This document shows, piece after piece, positions 23,964-31,855 of a DNA stretch of 64,000 nucleotides; position 1 is the first letter of the stretch, and each line of letters opens with the position of its first letter. The notes below the pieces were generated by a model. That model worked only from the letters and a program-made list of their open reading frames with translations. It ran no database searches and was not told where the DNA came from. The translations under genes and the position numbers were made by a program. The stretch covers positions 620,001-684,000 of the forward strand of contig CBDFGK010000002.1 of assembly GCA_965247075.1 (NCBI GenBank), given 5' to 3'. The stretch is from CBDFGK01 sp965247075 (GTDB lineage Bacteria > Pseudomonadota > Gammaproteobacteria > Pseudomonadales > Halieaceae).

Positions 23964-25505
23964 ATGAGTGAACGAGCGGGACGCAGAAAGGCAGGGGGTA
24001 GAGCTGCCAAACGCGCTGCACGCCGGCAAGCACCAGGCCCGACTGCGGCGTTTATCGAGCGCAACATACCCTATTACGACGTCCTCAGTGAGGAGAGTCT
24101 GGAGCTCATTGAGCACAATGCGGATACGGTGCTTGAAGAAATAGGCATTGAGTTTAGCGATGACCCCGAAGCGCTGGGCATTCTGAAGGACGCCGGCGCC
24201 GATGTGGATGGGGAACTGGTTCGCTTTCCGCAGGGGATGTGTCGGTCGATCATTCAGGCCTCGGCGCCTTCCGAATATACCCAGTATGCCCGCAATCCCA
24301 AGCGCAACGTCATTATTGGTGGCAAGCGTACGGTACTGGTGCCGGCCTACGGTTCGCCCTTTGTGCGCGATTTGGATGAGGGGCGGCGTTACGCCACAAT
24401 CAAGGATTTCCGGAATTTTGTAAAACTGGCCTATATGGCCCCGGGCCTGCATCACTCCGGCGGTACGGTCTGCGAGCCGGTGGATTTACCCGTCAATAAG
24501 CGTCACTTTGACATGATCTACAGTCATCTTAAATACAGCGACAAGCCCTTTATGGGATCGGTCACTCACCCCGACCGGGCCCAGGATACTGTAGACATGG
24601 CCAAGGTGGTGTTCGGTGATGACTTTGTAGAGCAAAACACCGTCTGTACCAGCTTGATCAATGCCAATTCGCCCTTGACATTTGATGCCACCATGCTCGG
24701 TGCCGCCAAGGTATACGCACGCCACAACCAGGCGACGGTGATATCGCCGTTCATTCTGGCCGGTGCGATGTCTCCGGTCACGACGGCCGGCACTGTCACC
24801 CAGATTCTGGCGGAAGCGCTGGCCGGTATGGCGTTCGTGCAATTGGTCAAGCCCGGCGCACCGGTGGTTTTCGGCACCTTTGCCAGTGCGGTGTCCATGC
24901 AGAACGGCGCACCCACATTTGGAACGGCTGAACCCAGCATTGTATTGTATGCGGCAGCGGCTTTGGCGCGTCGTTTGGGCGTTCCATTTCGCAGCGGAGG
25001 TGGCTTGTGCGCCTCAAAAATTGCCGATGCGCAGGCTGCCTATGAATCGGCCAATACACTGCAAACAGCGGCCCTGGCCGGCGTCAACTTCATGTTGCAC
25101 ACCGCTGGCTGGCTGGAGGGAGGGCTCTCCATGGGCTACGAGAAGTTCATCATGGATATAGACCAGGCCAGTATGATTGAGGTGCTGCTCAAGGGCATGG
25201 ATATGTCGGAAAATGGACAGGCCATGGACGCCCTGCGCGAAGTAGGTCCAGGCTCCCACTTTCTGGGATCGGCGCACACCCGGGCCAATTTTGAGACCGC
25301 TTTCTATCGCTCCACCGTGGCCGACAATAACAGTTTCGAGCAATGGGAAGCGGACGGCTCACTCGATTGTGCTCAACGGGCCAATGCCCTCTGGAAAAAA
25401 ATGTTGAACGAGTACGAGGCACCGGATCTTGACCCTGCGATTGACGAAGCCCTGCTCGAATTCATGGCGCGACGCAACGCAGAATTTCCAGATAAAAATT
25501 ACTAG
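23964..25505 (+). CDS. MttB-family quaternary amine:corrinoid methyltransferase (non-pyrrolysine)
   Basis: A 513-residue MttB-superfamily TIM-barrel methyltransferase. Typical blocks include IPYYDVLSEESLELIEHNAD near the start, YGSPFVRDLDEGRR, INANSPLTFDATMLGAAKVY and SEPS-like FGTAEPSIVLYAAAALARRL. There is no in-frame TAG, so it lacks pyrrolysine and belongs with betaine-type rather than trimethylamine methyltransferases. Expected role: transfer of a methyl from a quaternary amine (glycine betaine is the natural candidate here) to the corrinoid protein encoded next. The N-terminal 30 residues are Arg/Lys/Ala-rich. ATG 23964 is chosen; upstream codons of the open frame show no homology and overlap the repeat debris. 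Head of an eight-gene operon. Confidence 0.88.
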   Translation: MSERAGRRKAGGRAAKRAARRQAPGPTAAFIERNIPYYDVLSEESLELIEHNADTVLEEIGIEFSDDPEALGILKDAGADVDGELVRFPQGMCRSIIQASAPSEYTQYARNPKRNVIIGGKRTVLVPAYGSPFVRDLDEGRRYATIKDFRNFVKLAYMAPGLHHSGGTVCEPVDLPVNKRHFDMIYSHLKYSDKPFMGSVTHPDRAQDTVDMAKVVFGDDFVEQNTVCTSLINANSPLTFDATMLGAAKVYARHNQATVISPFILAGAMSPVTTAGTVTQILAEALAGMAFVQLVKPGAPVVFGTFASAVSMQNGAPTFGTAEPSIVLYAAAALARRLGVPFRSGGGLCASKIADAQAAYESANTLQTAALAGVNFMLHTAGWLEGGLSMGYEKFIMDIDQASMIEVLLKGMDMSENGQAMDALREVGPGSHFLGSAHTRANFETAFYRSTVADNNSFEQWEADGSLDCAQRANALWKKMLNEYEAPDLDPAIDEALLEFMARRNAEFPDKNY

Positions 25506-25536
25506 CTCAGTTTCAGTGAGCAATGGGGTAGAGAAT

Positions 25537-26274
25537 ATGATCGACGATCAGAATGAACTGGATGGTGGTGGTGGTGATGATGATGATGAGGATATCATTT
25601 TATCGGAACTGTCCGACGAGGATCTTGTTGCGCAAATGCACGACGACCTCTATGACGGCCTCAAGGATGAGATCGTTGAGGGCACGCACATTCTTCTCGA
25701 TCGGGGCTGGGATGCACCGAGGGTTCTTGCGGACGCGTTAGTGGCCGGCATGACCATTGTAGGCATCGATTTTCGCGATGGTATTCTGTTCGTGCCGGAA
25801 GTGTTATTGGCCGCTAATGCTATGAAAGGTGGCATGGCGATATTGAGACCCTTGCTGGCGGAAACTGGTGCCGAAACCGCAGGTACCATGGTGATTGGGA
25901 CAGTGAAAGGCGACATTCACGATATTGGGAAAAACCTGGTCGCGATGATGATGGAGGGCGCTGGACTGGAGGTCTTCGATATTGGAATTAATAATTCCGT
26001 AGAGGAGTACTTCGCAGCTCTTGAGAAGTACAAGCCCGACATTCTTGGGATGTCGGCACTACTGACCACGACCATGCCTTATATGAAGGTGGTAATTGAT
26101 GCCATGGTGGAGCAGGGTTTGCGAGACAGGTATATTGTCCTGGTGGGTGGCGCGCCCTTGACTGAGGAATTTGGCGAGGCAGTGGGCGCCGATGGCTATT
26201 GCCGGGACGCTGCAGATGCAGCGACCACAGCAGTGCGTATGGTTGCTGAGCGCCGGGCCGCGACGAGTGCCTGA
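25537..26274 (+). CDS. Corrinoid (B12-binding) methyl-carrier protein
   Basis: A 245-residue MtbC/MtgC-type protein. A helical cap domain (about residues 30-115) precedes the Rossmann B12 domain with the base-off histidine motif GDIHDIGKNL (about 127-136) and MSALLTTTMPYM. It should carry methyl-cob(III)amide between the MttB-like enzyme and the methyl-THF methyltransferase. Before the cap lies an unusual acidic leader (DELDGGGGDDDDED-like, residues 3-30). Starts 31 nt after the methyltransferase stop; the stop overlaps the next GTG start. Confidence 0.9.
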   Translation: MIDDQNELDGGGGDDDDEDIILSELSDEDLVAQMHDDLYDGLKDEIVEGTHILLDRGWDAPRVLADALVAGMTIVGIDFRDGILFVPEVLLAANAMKGGMAILRPLLAETGAETAGTMVIGTVKGDIHDIGKNLVAMMMEGAGLEVFDIGINNSVEEYFAALEKYKPDILGMSALLTTTMPYMKVVIDAMVEQGLRDRYIVLVGGAPLTEEFGEAVGADGYCRDAADAATTAVRMVAERRAATSA

Positions 26275-26929
26275 TTCGGCCAATACAATCGAGACGATCT
26301 TGGGTGATGGTGCTGATTCTGTCGACGTCTCACCGACGCCGGTGCTGATAATCGCCTGCGGCGCCTTGTCGCATGAGATTCAATATTTAAAAAACCTGAA
26401 CGGCTGGAGCCATGTACGGGTTCAGTGCCTTGACGCCAATCTCCACAATACGCCGAAATTGATACCTCAAAAACTGCGAGAGAAGATCTCCCGGTTTCGG
26501 GAAGAATACGACAACATTTTCGTGGCCTACGCGGATTGCGGCACCGGTGGCGCCATTGACCGGTTGTTACAGGAAGAGGGTATAGAGCGCCTGCCCGGTG
26601 CACACTGCTACTCGTTTTACGCGGGCGAGCAGACCTTTGCAGCATTGGCCGATGAAGAGCCAGGGACGTTTTATCTCACCGATTTTCTGGCGCGAAATTT
26701 TGACCGGCTGATCATCAAGGGTCTTAAACTGCATCGCTATCCGGAGTTGAAGGATGCCTTTTTTGGCAACTACAAGCGTGTCGTTTACCTGTCCCAGCGT
26801 CGGGAGGAAAGCTTATTGAATGCGGCGCGTGACGCGGCGGACTTTCTCGATCTGGAATTTGAATCCCTGCACTGCGGCTACGGAGATCTGGCAACAGGTC
26901 TGGAGTCGCAGGTAATCGCTTTTGCATAG
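26267..26929 (+). CDS. DUF1638 protein
   Basis: A 220-residue DUF1638 protein (VLIIACGALSHEIQYLKNLN; VAYADCGTGGAIDRLL; HCYSFYAGEQTF; LHCGYGDLATGLE). Conserved cysteines at CGALSHE, DCGTGG, HCYSF and HCGYGD suggest metal or corrin/heme binding, but the activity of the family is unknown. DUF1638 genes recur beside corrinoid methyltransferase systems. GTG at 26267 is used since it overlaps the upstream stop by 8 nt and gives the family start; the longer frame from 26171 lies inside the corrinoid gene. Confidence 0.82.
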   Translation: MPDSANTIETILGDGADSVDVSPTPVLIIACGALSHEIQYLKNLNGWSHVRVQCLDANLHNTPKLIPQKLREKISRFREEYDNIFVAYADCGTGGAIDRLLQEEGIERLPGAHCYSFYAGEQTFAALADEEPGTFYLTDFLARNFDRLIIKGLKLHRYPELKDAFFGNYKRVVYLSQRREESLLNAARDAADFLDLEFESLHCGYGDLATGLESQVIAFA

Positions 26930-26938
26930 GTGGCGGCG

Positions 26939-27244
26939 ATGGTGCAGAAAGTTCTCCTATACTGGCGCGATATTCCCTCTCAGGTAATCATCAAAAAGCG
27001 TCGTGAGCGTAGCACCGTACAGTTGAGCCCGCGTTTTCAGGACGCGATTGATCGGGCAGCCATGCGCGCCGGTAAAGGCGGCAGCGATGCATATATGGCC
27101 GATTGGCGTCGCTACACTTCGGAGGTAGATGAAGAAAATTGCCTGCAGGTTTTGGCCAGACGGGAGGCCGATCGCATAGAGTCGGAATTTAGCGATGAGG
27201 ACCTGTCCCAACTTGTTGCCGATCTGGGTTTCAGGGGGGATTGA
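26939..27244 (+). CDS. 'Virulence factor' family small protein
   Basis: A 101-residue protein (MVQKVLLYWRDIPSQVIIKK..., DAIDRAAMRAGKGGSDAYMADW) matching the small family named 'virulence factor' in domain databases. The name is historical; biochemical role is unknown. In this context it is a conserved accessory of the methyl-transfer/THF cassette. ATG 26939 is chosen because AGGTGG stands 6 nt before it; a GTG at 26930 is the alternative. Its end abuts the next gene. Confidence 0.7.
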   Translation: MVQKVLLYWRDIPSQVIIKKRRERSTVQLSPRFQDAIDRAAMRAGKGGSDAYMADWRRYTSEVDEENCLQVLARREADRIESEFSDEDLSQLVADLGFRGD

Positions 27245-27246
27245 CG

Positions 27247-27711
27247 ATGTACCGTGTGCGCTTGTGGTCTGTTCGCAATGCCCGTGGCTTGAATGTCCTC
27301 TACGATTTGATGGAGCGGGTACTGGTTGCTCTTCACCCCCTGTTTAAACTGATCGGTTACGAGAGGCTTGAGCACGCGTTCGCTGTGCTGGAGAAGCCCG
27401 TAAAAGGTTTTCTGTTCGATTGCCAGTCCTGTGGTCAGTGCATCCTGAGCTCCACCGGTATGGCCTGTCCCATGCACTGCCCCAAGACTTTGCGCAATGG
27501 CCCCTGTGGCGGGGTGCGCGCCGATGGCGGCTGTGAAGTGAAACCGGAAATGCCATGTGTCTGGGTAACGGCCTGGGAGGGCAGTCAGCGAATAAAGAAT
27601 GGCGAGCAAGCCATTCAAATTGTGCAGGGACCGGTCGATGTCAGGCTCAAGGGGAGCTCAGCCTGGCTGCGTGCGGTGCGCCACAAACGCGACGTTAACC
27701 ATGCGGTTTGA
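27247..27711 (+). CDS. Methylenetetrahydrofolate reductase C-terminal-domain protein
   Basis: A 154-residue protein with the cysteine-rich MTHFR_C module: CQSCGQCILSSTGMACPMHC followed by CGGVRADGGCEVKPEMPC. The cysteines probably bind an Fe-S cluster or zinc. In MetF-like systems of acetogens and methylotrophs this partner (MetV-type) associates with MTHFR and allows electron transfer not restricted to NADH. ATG 27247 gives the natural N-terminus. It overlaps the MTHFR gene by 11 nt, supporting a complex. Confidence 0.8.
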   Translation: MYRVRLWSVRNARGLNVLYDLMERVLVALHPLFKLIGYERLEHAFAVLEKPVKGFLFDCQSCGQCILSSTGMACPMHCPKTLRNGPCGGVRADGGCEVKPEMPCVWVTAWEGSQRIKNGEQAIQIVQGPVDVRLKGSSAWLRAVRHKRDVNHAV

Positions 27712-28732
27712 AGATGAGCCCAACCCGGGTGAGAATCTGCCGATTCTACCGGGCCACGTTTCACCCGGACGCCTGGAGCGAGTGCTGCGGGCGGGTGCTT
27801 TTGCCGTAACAGCCGAAATCGCGCCCCCGGATTCCGCCGATCCTCATGATGTATACCAGCGTACCAGTATGTTTGACGGTTACGTTGATGCTATCAACGC
27901 CACTGACGGTTCCGGTGCCAACTGCCATATGTCCAGTGTGGGCATGTGTGCCCTGTTGACCCGGCTCGGTTACTCGATGGTGATGCAGGTATCCTGTCGC
28001 GACAAGAATCGTATCGCCATTCAGGGGGATGTACTGGGCGCCTCGGCGATGGGCGTCTCCAATATTCTCTGCCTGACCGGTGATGGCGTACAATCGGGCG
28101 ATCACCCCGAGGCCAAGCCGGTGTTCGACATGGACTGCATGACTTCGTTGGAGATGTTGCGCGGCATGCGAGATGAGGCGCATTTCCTCAGCGGCAGAAA
28201 ACTCACGTCGCCGCCGTCGATATTCCTCGGCGCCGCCGCCAACCCCTTCGCACCGCCCTCTGATTTTCGTCCCTTGCGCCTGGCCAAGAAGATCACCGCG
28301 GGTGCGCAATTCGTTCAAACTCAATATTGTTTTGATATAGAGATGTTGCGGGAGTATATGGCGCGCGTGTGCGACCTTGGCCTGCACGAGAAAGTATTTA
28401 TTCTGCCCGGTGTGGGGCCTCTGGCATCCGCCAGGTCCGCCGAATGGATTCGCAGCCATGTGGCGGGGGTTCACATTCCCGATGCGATCGTGGCACGCCT
28501 GCGAGGTGCCGAGAACCAGGCCCAGGAGGGCGTTAACATCTGTATCGATATGGTGAACCGGATTCGCGAGATCGAGGGGGTGCACGGGGTCCATATCATG
28601 GCCTACAGACAGGAGCACCGCGTCGCCGAGATCGTGGAGAAAACCGGTGTGCTGGATGGCAGGGTTCCCTGGCATCCGGGGCTTCATGAAGAAGAGTGCG
28701 CGGGCGACGAGCAGCCGGCGGACCAGATTTAG
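27701..28732 (+). CDS. Methylenetetrahydrofolate reductase (MetF-like)
   Basis: A 343-residue FAD-type MTHFR (residues about 25-310): FAVTAEIAPPDSADPHDVYQ at the start, GVSNILCLTGDGVQSGD, and AGAQFVQTQYCFDIEMLREY. In this operon it would run in the oxidative direction, turning methyl-THF from the corrinoid pathway into methylene-THF. ATG 27701 is chosen: it overlaps the upstream stop and the longer frame starting 27599 is inside the previous gene. Biosynthetic metF for methionine is probably elsewhere. Confidence 0.88.
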   Translation: MRFEDEPNPGENLPILPGHVSPGRLERVLRAGAFAVTAEIAPPDSADPHDVYQRTSMFDGYVDAINATDGSGANCHMSSVGMCALLTRLGYSMVMQVSCRDKNRIAIQGDVLGASAMGVSNILCLTGDGVQSGDHPEAKPVFDMDCMTSLEMLRGMRDEAHFLSGRKLTSPPSIFLGAAANPFAPPSDFRPLRLAKKITAGAQFVQTQYCFDIEMLREYMARVCDLGLHEKVFILPGVGPLASARSAEWIRSHVAGVHIPDAIVARLRGAENQAQEGVNICIDMVNRIREIEGVHGVHIMAYRQEHRVAEIVEKTGVLDGRVPWHPGLHEEECAGDEQPADQI

Positions 28733-28785
28733 GCAACACCGGCTGTGCGCAGTGGTGCCAGCCGAGCAACAGGAGAGAGCAACGC

Positions 28786-29694
28786 ATGACAGTAACCGTA
28801 GTGAGTTCCGCCGGCAGGGAAGTCAAAATCGGCTTTGACCAGCCTTTTGTAATCATAGGAGAGCGAATTAATCCTACCGGTCGCAAAATATTGGCCGAGG
28901 AGATGAAGGGCGGTGATTACAGCCGGGTGGAGGCCGACGCGCTTGCCCAGGTTGCAGCGGGTGCCCATATGCTGGATGTCAATGCCGGTATTCCACTGGC
29001 AGACGAGCCGGGAATCCTGGCGGAGGCCATCAAACTGGTGCAGTCGGTCACCGATACTCCCATCTCCATCGACTCCTCGATTGTGGAGGCACTGGAGGCA
29101 GGCCTGGCTGTTTACCAGGGGAAAGCGCTGGTGAATTCTGTCACCGGGGAAGACGAAGTGCTGGATCGGGTGTTGCCACTGGTAGCCAAATACGGTGCCG
29201 CGGTAGTGGCGATTTCCAACGATGAAACCGGGATTTCGGAGAATCCGGACGAGCGCTTCAAAGTGGCAAAGAAGATCGTCGAGCGGGCCGCAGATTACGG
29301 TATTCACTACAGTGAAGTGGTGGTCGATCCACTGGTCATGCCCATTGGGGCGATTAATACGGCGGGCTTGCAGGTAATGCATGTGGTGCGGCGTCTGCGT
29401 GAGGAACTCAAGGTGAACACTACCTGTGGTGCCTCCAATGTGAGCTTTGGCCTGCCTAATCGCAATGGCATCAACAGCGCGTTTCTCAATATGGCCATTG
29501 CCGCCGGTATGACATCGGCGATTACCAACCCGCTGCATGCGGAGGTGATGCAGGCGGTACGCGGTGCCGATGTCATGAAGGGACACGACCCGGATTGCGC
29601 AAACTGGATTAGGGCTTATCGCGATTGTGAAGCGGCGGGTTCAGGGGAGGGCGCGCGCGGCGGTAGAGACCGTCGCCGTCGCCGCGCATCCTAG
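28786..29694 (+). CDS. Methyl-THF:corrinoid methyltransferase (pterin-binding)
   Basis: A 302-residue dihydropteroate-synthase-fold protein of the MeTr/AcsE/MtgA type. Visible pterin-binding features: FVIIGERINPTGRK, GAHMLDVNAGIP, PISIDSSIVEALEAGL and NTTCGASNVSFGLPNRNGIN. It should transfer the corrinoid-bound methyl group to THF. GGAGAG precedes the ATG at 28786. The C-terminus ends in an arginine-rich tail (GGRDRRRRRAS) not needed for the fold. Next gene follows after 29 nt. Confidence 0.9.
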   Translation: MTVTVVSSAGREVKIGFDQPFVIIGERINPTGRKILAEEMKGGDYSRVEADALAQVAAGAHMLDVNAGIPLADEPGILAEAIKLVQSVTDTPISIDSSIVEALEAGLAVYQGKALVNSVTGEDEVLDRVLPLVAKYGAAVVAISNDETGISENPDERFKVAKKIVERAADYGIHYSEVVVDPLVMPIGAINTAGLQVMHVVRRLREELKVNTTCGASNVSFGLPNRNGINSAFLNMAIAAGMTSAITNPLHAEVMQAVRGADVMKGHDPDCANWIRAYRDCEAAGSGEGARGGRDRRRRRAS

Positions 29695-29723
29695 GCAACG
29701 ACTGTCAGCGCAGGGAACCCGAA

Positions 29724-31748
29724 GTGAGTTCGAACAAGGTCAAGGTTGTGTTCACACCATCCGGTTTGCGCGGCACCTTTCCAGAGGGGACGCCACTGTT
29801 ACATGCCGCGCAAGTGCTGGGCGTGGATATTGATTCCGTGTGTGGCGGCCGCGGTCTGTGCGGCCGCTGCCAGATCACCTGTACAGAGGGCTCTTTTCCC
29901 AAGCACCAACTGGTTTCCCACAGCAGCCACCTCAGCCCCTTCTCGGAAACCGAAAAGCGCTACTGTGAGCGCAAGAAACCGCTACAGCCGGAGCGGCGGT
30001 TGAGTTGTCATACCCTTTTATTGGGCGATGTAGTGATTGATGTGCCGGCAGAAAGCCAGGTACATCGCCAGGTTGTGCGCAAGAAGGCTGAGTATCGGGA
30101 TATCAGTCTCGACCCCAGCGTCCATCTGTACTACGTGCAGGTGGATGAGGCCGATATGCACGATCCCAGAGGCGATTTTGAGCGCCTGCTGGAGGCCCTG
30201 GAACGCGAGTGGCAGCTCAGCGGACTGGGTTGCGACCTCGAACTGTTACAGCACCTGCAAGCGGTATTGCGTAAAGGCAAGTGGTCGGTGACTGTGGCAG
30301 TATACGGGCAGAGCCATATCATTGCCCTGTGGCCCGGTTTTCGTGATCGGGCGCTTGGCGTGGCCATCGATGTGGGATCTACCACCGTTGCCGCCCACCT
30401 TTGCGACCTGGGTAGCGGAGAAGTTGTCGCCAGTGGCAGCCTGATGAATCCACAAATACGGTTTGGCGAAGACCTGATGAGCCGCGTTTCCTATGTCATG
30501 ATGCACCCGGGTGGGGACCGGGAGATGACCCTGGTTATACGGCAGGCGCTGAATACGCTGATCGCGCAGATAACGGCGGAGGCTTTCGTCACTGTGGAAG
30601 ATGTGCTGGAACTGGCTGTGGTGGCCAATCCGATCATGCACCATCTCCTGCTGGGCATCAATCCGGTGGAGTTGGGCGGTGCGCCCTTTGCGCTTGCCAC
30701 GGATGCCGCCCTGAGCTTGCGGGCCCGCGATCTCGACCTGGTTATCAATCCCGGTGGTCGGATTTACGTGCTGCCGTGTATTGCCGGGCATGTGGGTGCG
30801 GACACTGCCGGGGTAATCCTGTCCGAAGAGCCACAGTTACAGGAGGAGATGACGCTGTTGGTTGATATCGGCACCAATGCGGAAATTGTATTGGGCAACA
30901 GGCATCGCCTGCTGGCCTGCTCCAGCCCCACGGGGCCAGCCTTTGAGGGCGCCCAGATCAGCTGTGGCCAGCGCGCTGCGGTGGGTGCCATCGAGCGGGT
31001 TCGCATAAACCCGGATACCCTGGAGCCTCGCCTCAAGGTCATAGGTTGTGATCTCTGGTCCAATGACCCGGAGTTTGCGGAGCAGACCAGGGATTTGGTC
31101 ATCACCGGCATCTGTGGTTCCGGCATCATCGAAGTAGTGGCGGAGATGTACCTGGCGGGTATCGTCACTGCCGATGGCGTTATCGACGGGAGCCTGATTG
31201 AGCAAAGTCCCCGGATTATACAAAATGACCGCACCTGGTCCTATGTGCTGCACAGTGGTGAATCACTTATCAGCGTGACACAAAACGACATCCGCCAGAT
31301 CCAGCTGGCCAAATCGGCCCTCTACGCGGGGGTCAAGCTGCTACTGGATAAAATGGGCGTAGACTCGGTACAGCGCATCCGGCTCGCCGGTGCTTTTGGC
31401 AGCCAAATAGACGTCAAACGAGCGATGGTACTCGGCTTGATTCCGGATTGCGCACTGGAGCAGGTGTCCTCAGCGGGCAACGCCGCCGGAACCGGTGCCC
31501 GCATTGCCCTGCTGAACATCGGATCACGGGAGGTGATTGAAACAATCGTCGGGAATATCGAAAAGATTGAAACAGCGGTGGAAGCCAAGTTTCAGGAGTA
31601 TTTTGTAGAGGCGATGGCCTTTCCCAATAAATCCGATCCCTTTCCCAATCTGTTTGCTGTGGTTGACAGGCCGCCGGAGAAAACGGTTGCGCCGGAGGCT
31701 ACCGCCGGCTCTGTTGGAAAGCGTCGACGTCGCCGCAAGTCGGTCTAG
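29724..31748 (+). CDS. Corrinoid activation protein (ferredoxin + ASKHA, RACo/DUF4445)
   Basis: A 674-residue protein with an N-terminal [2Fe-2S] ferredoxin domain (CGGRGLCGRC, residues about 40-49), a linker, and ASKHA ATPase domain (GVAIDVGSTTVAAHLCDLG at about 213, DIGTNAEIVLGN, LAGAFGSQID). This is the architecture of RACo-type reductive activators, which use ATP to return oxidised Co(II) corrinoid to Co(I). An aerobic cell would need it to rescue the corrinoid protein often. GTG start at 29724. It ends with a polybasic tail (GKRRRRRKSV). Confidence 0.9.
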   Translation: MSSNKVKVVFTPSGLRGTFPEGTPLLHAAQVLGVDIDSVCGGRGLCGRCQITCTEGSFPKHQLVSHSSHLSPFSETEKRYCERKKPLQPERRLSCHTLLLGDVVIDVPAESQVHRQVVRKKAEYRDISLDPSVHLYYVQVDEADMHDPRGDFERLLEALEREWQLSGLGCDLELLQHLQAVLRKGKWSVTVAVYGQSHIIALWPGFRDRALGVAIDVGSTTVAAHLCDLGSGEVVASGSLMNPQIRFGEDLMSRVSYVMMHPGGDREMTLVIRQALNTLIAQITAEAFVTVEDVLELAVVANPIMHHLLLGINPVELGGAPFALATDAALSLRARDLDLVINPGGRIYVLPCIAGHVGADTAGVILSEEPQLQEEMTLLVDIGTNAEIVLGNRHRLLACSSPTGPAFEGAQISCGQRAAVGAIERVRINPDTLEPRLKVIGCDLWSNDPEFAEQTRDLVITGICGSGIIEVVAEMYLAGIVTADGVIDGSLIEQSPRIIQNDRTWSYVLHSGESLISVTQNDIRQIQLAKSALYAGVKLLLDKMGVDSVQRIRLAGAFGSQIDVKRAMVLGLIPDCALEQVSSAGNAAGTGARIALLNIGSREVIETIVGNIEKIETAVEAKFQEYFVEAMAFPNKSDPFPNLFAVVDRPPEKTVAPEATAGSVGKRRRRRKSV

Positions 31749-31855
31749 AAGTGGCGCAATTGCGGCAGATTCCGTCGCAATTGGCGCTATAGTGAACAAG
31801 GTTTTGGCGCACAATACACCTCTTGATATTTCTACAGATTCCTGGGAGGCAAACT

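Noticed and set aside
23964..25505. Pyrrolysine-containing trimethylamine methyltransferase
   Set aside because: The frame has no internal TAG codon and no pylTSBCD genes are nearby, so the protein belongs to the non-pyrrolysine MttB branch.
27761..28687. Minus-strand frame of 308 codons opposite the MTHFR gene
   Set aside because: Antisense shadow; composition is His/Gly-rich and unlike any family, while the plus strand encodes a standard MTHFR.
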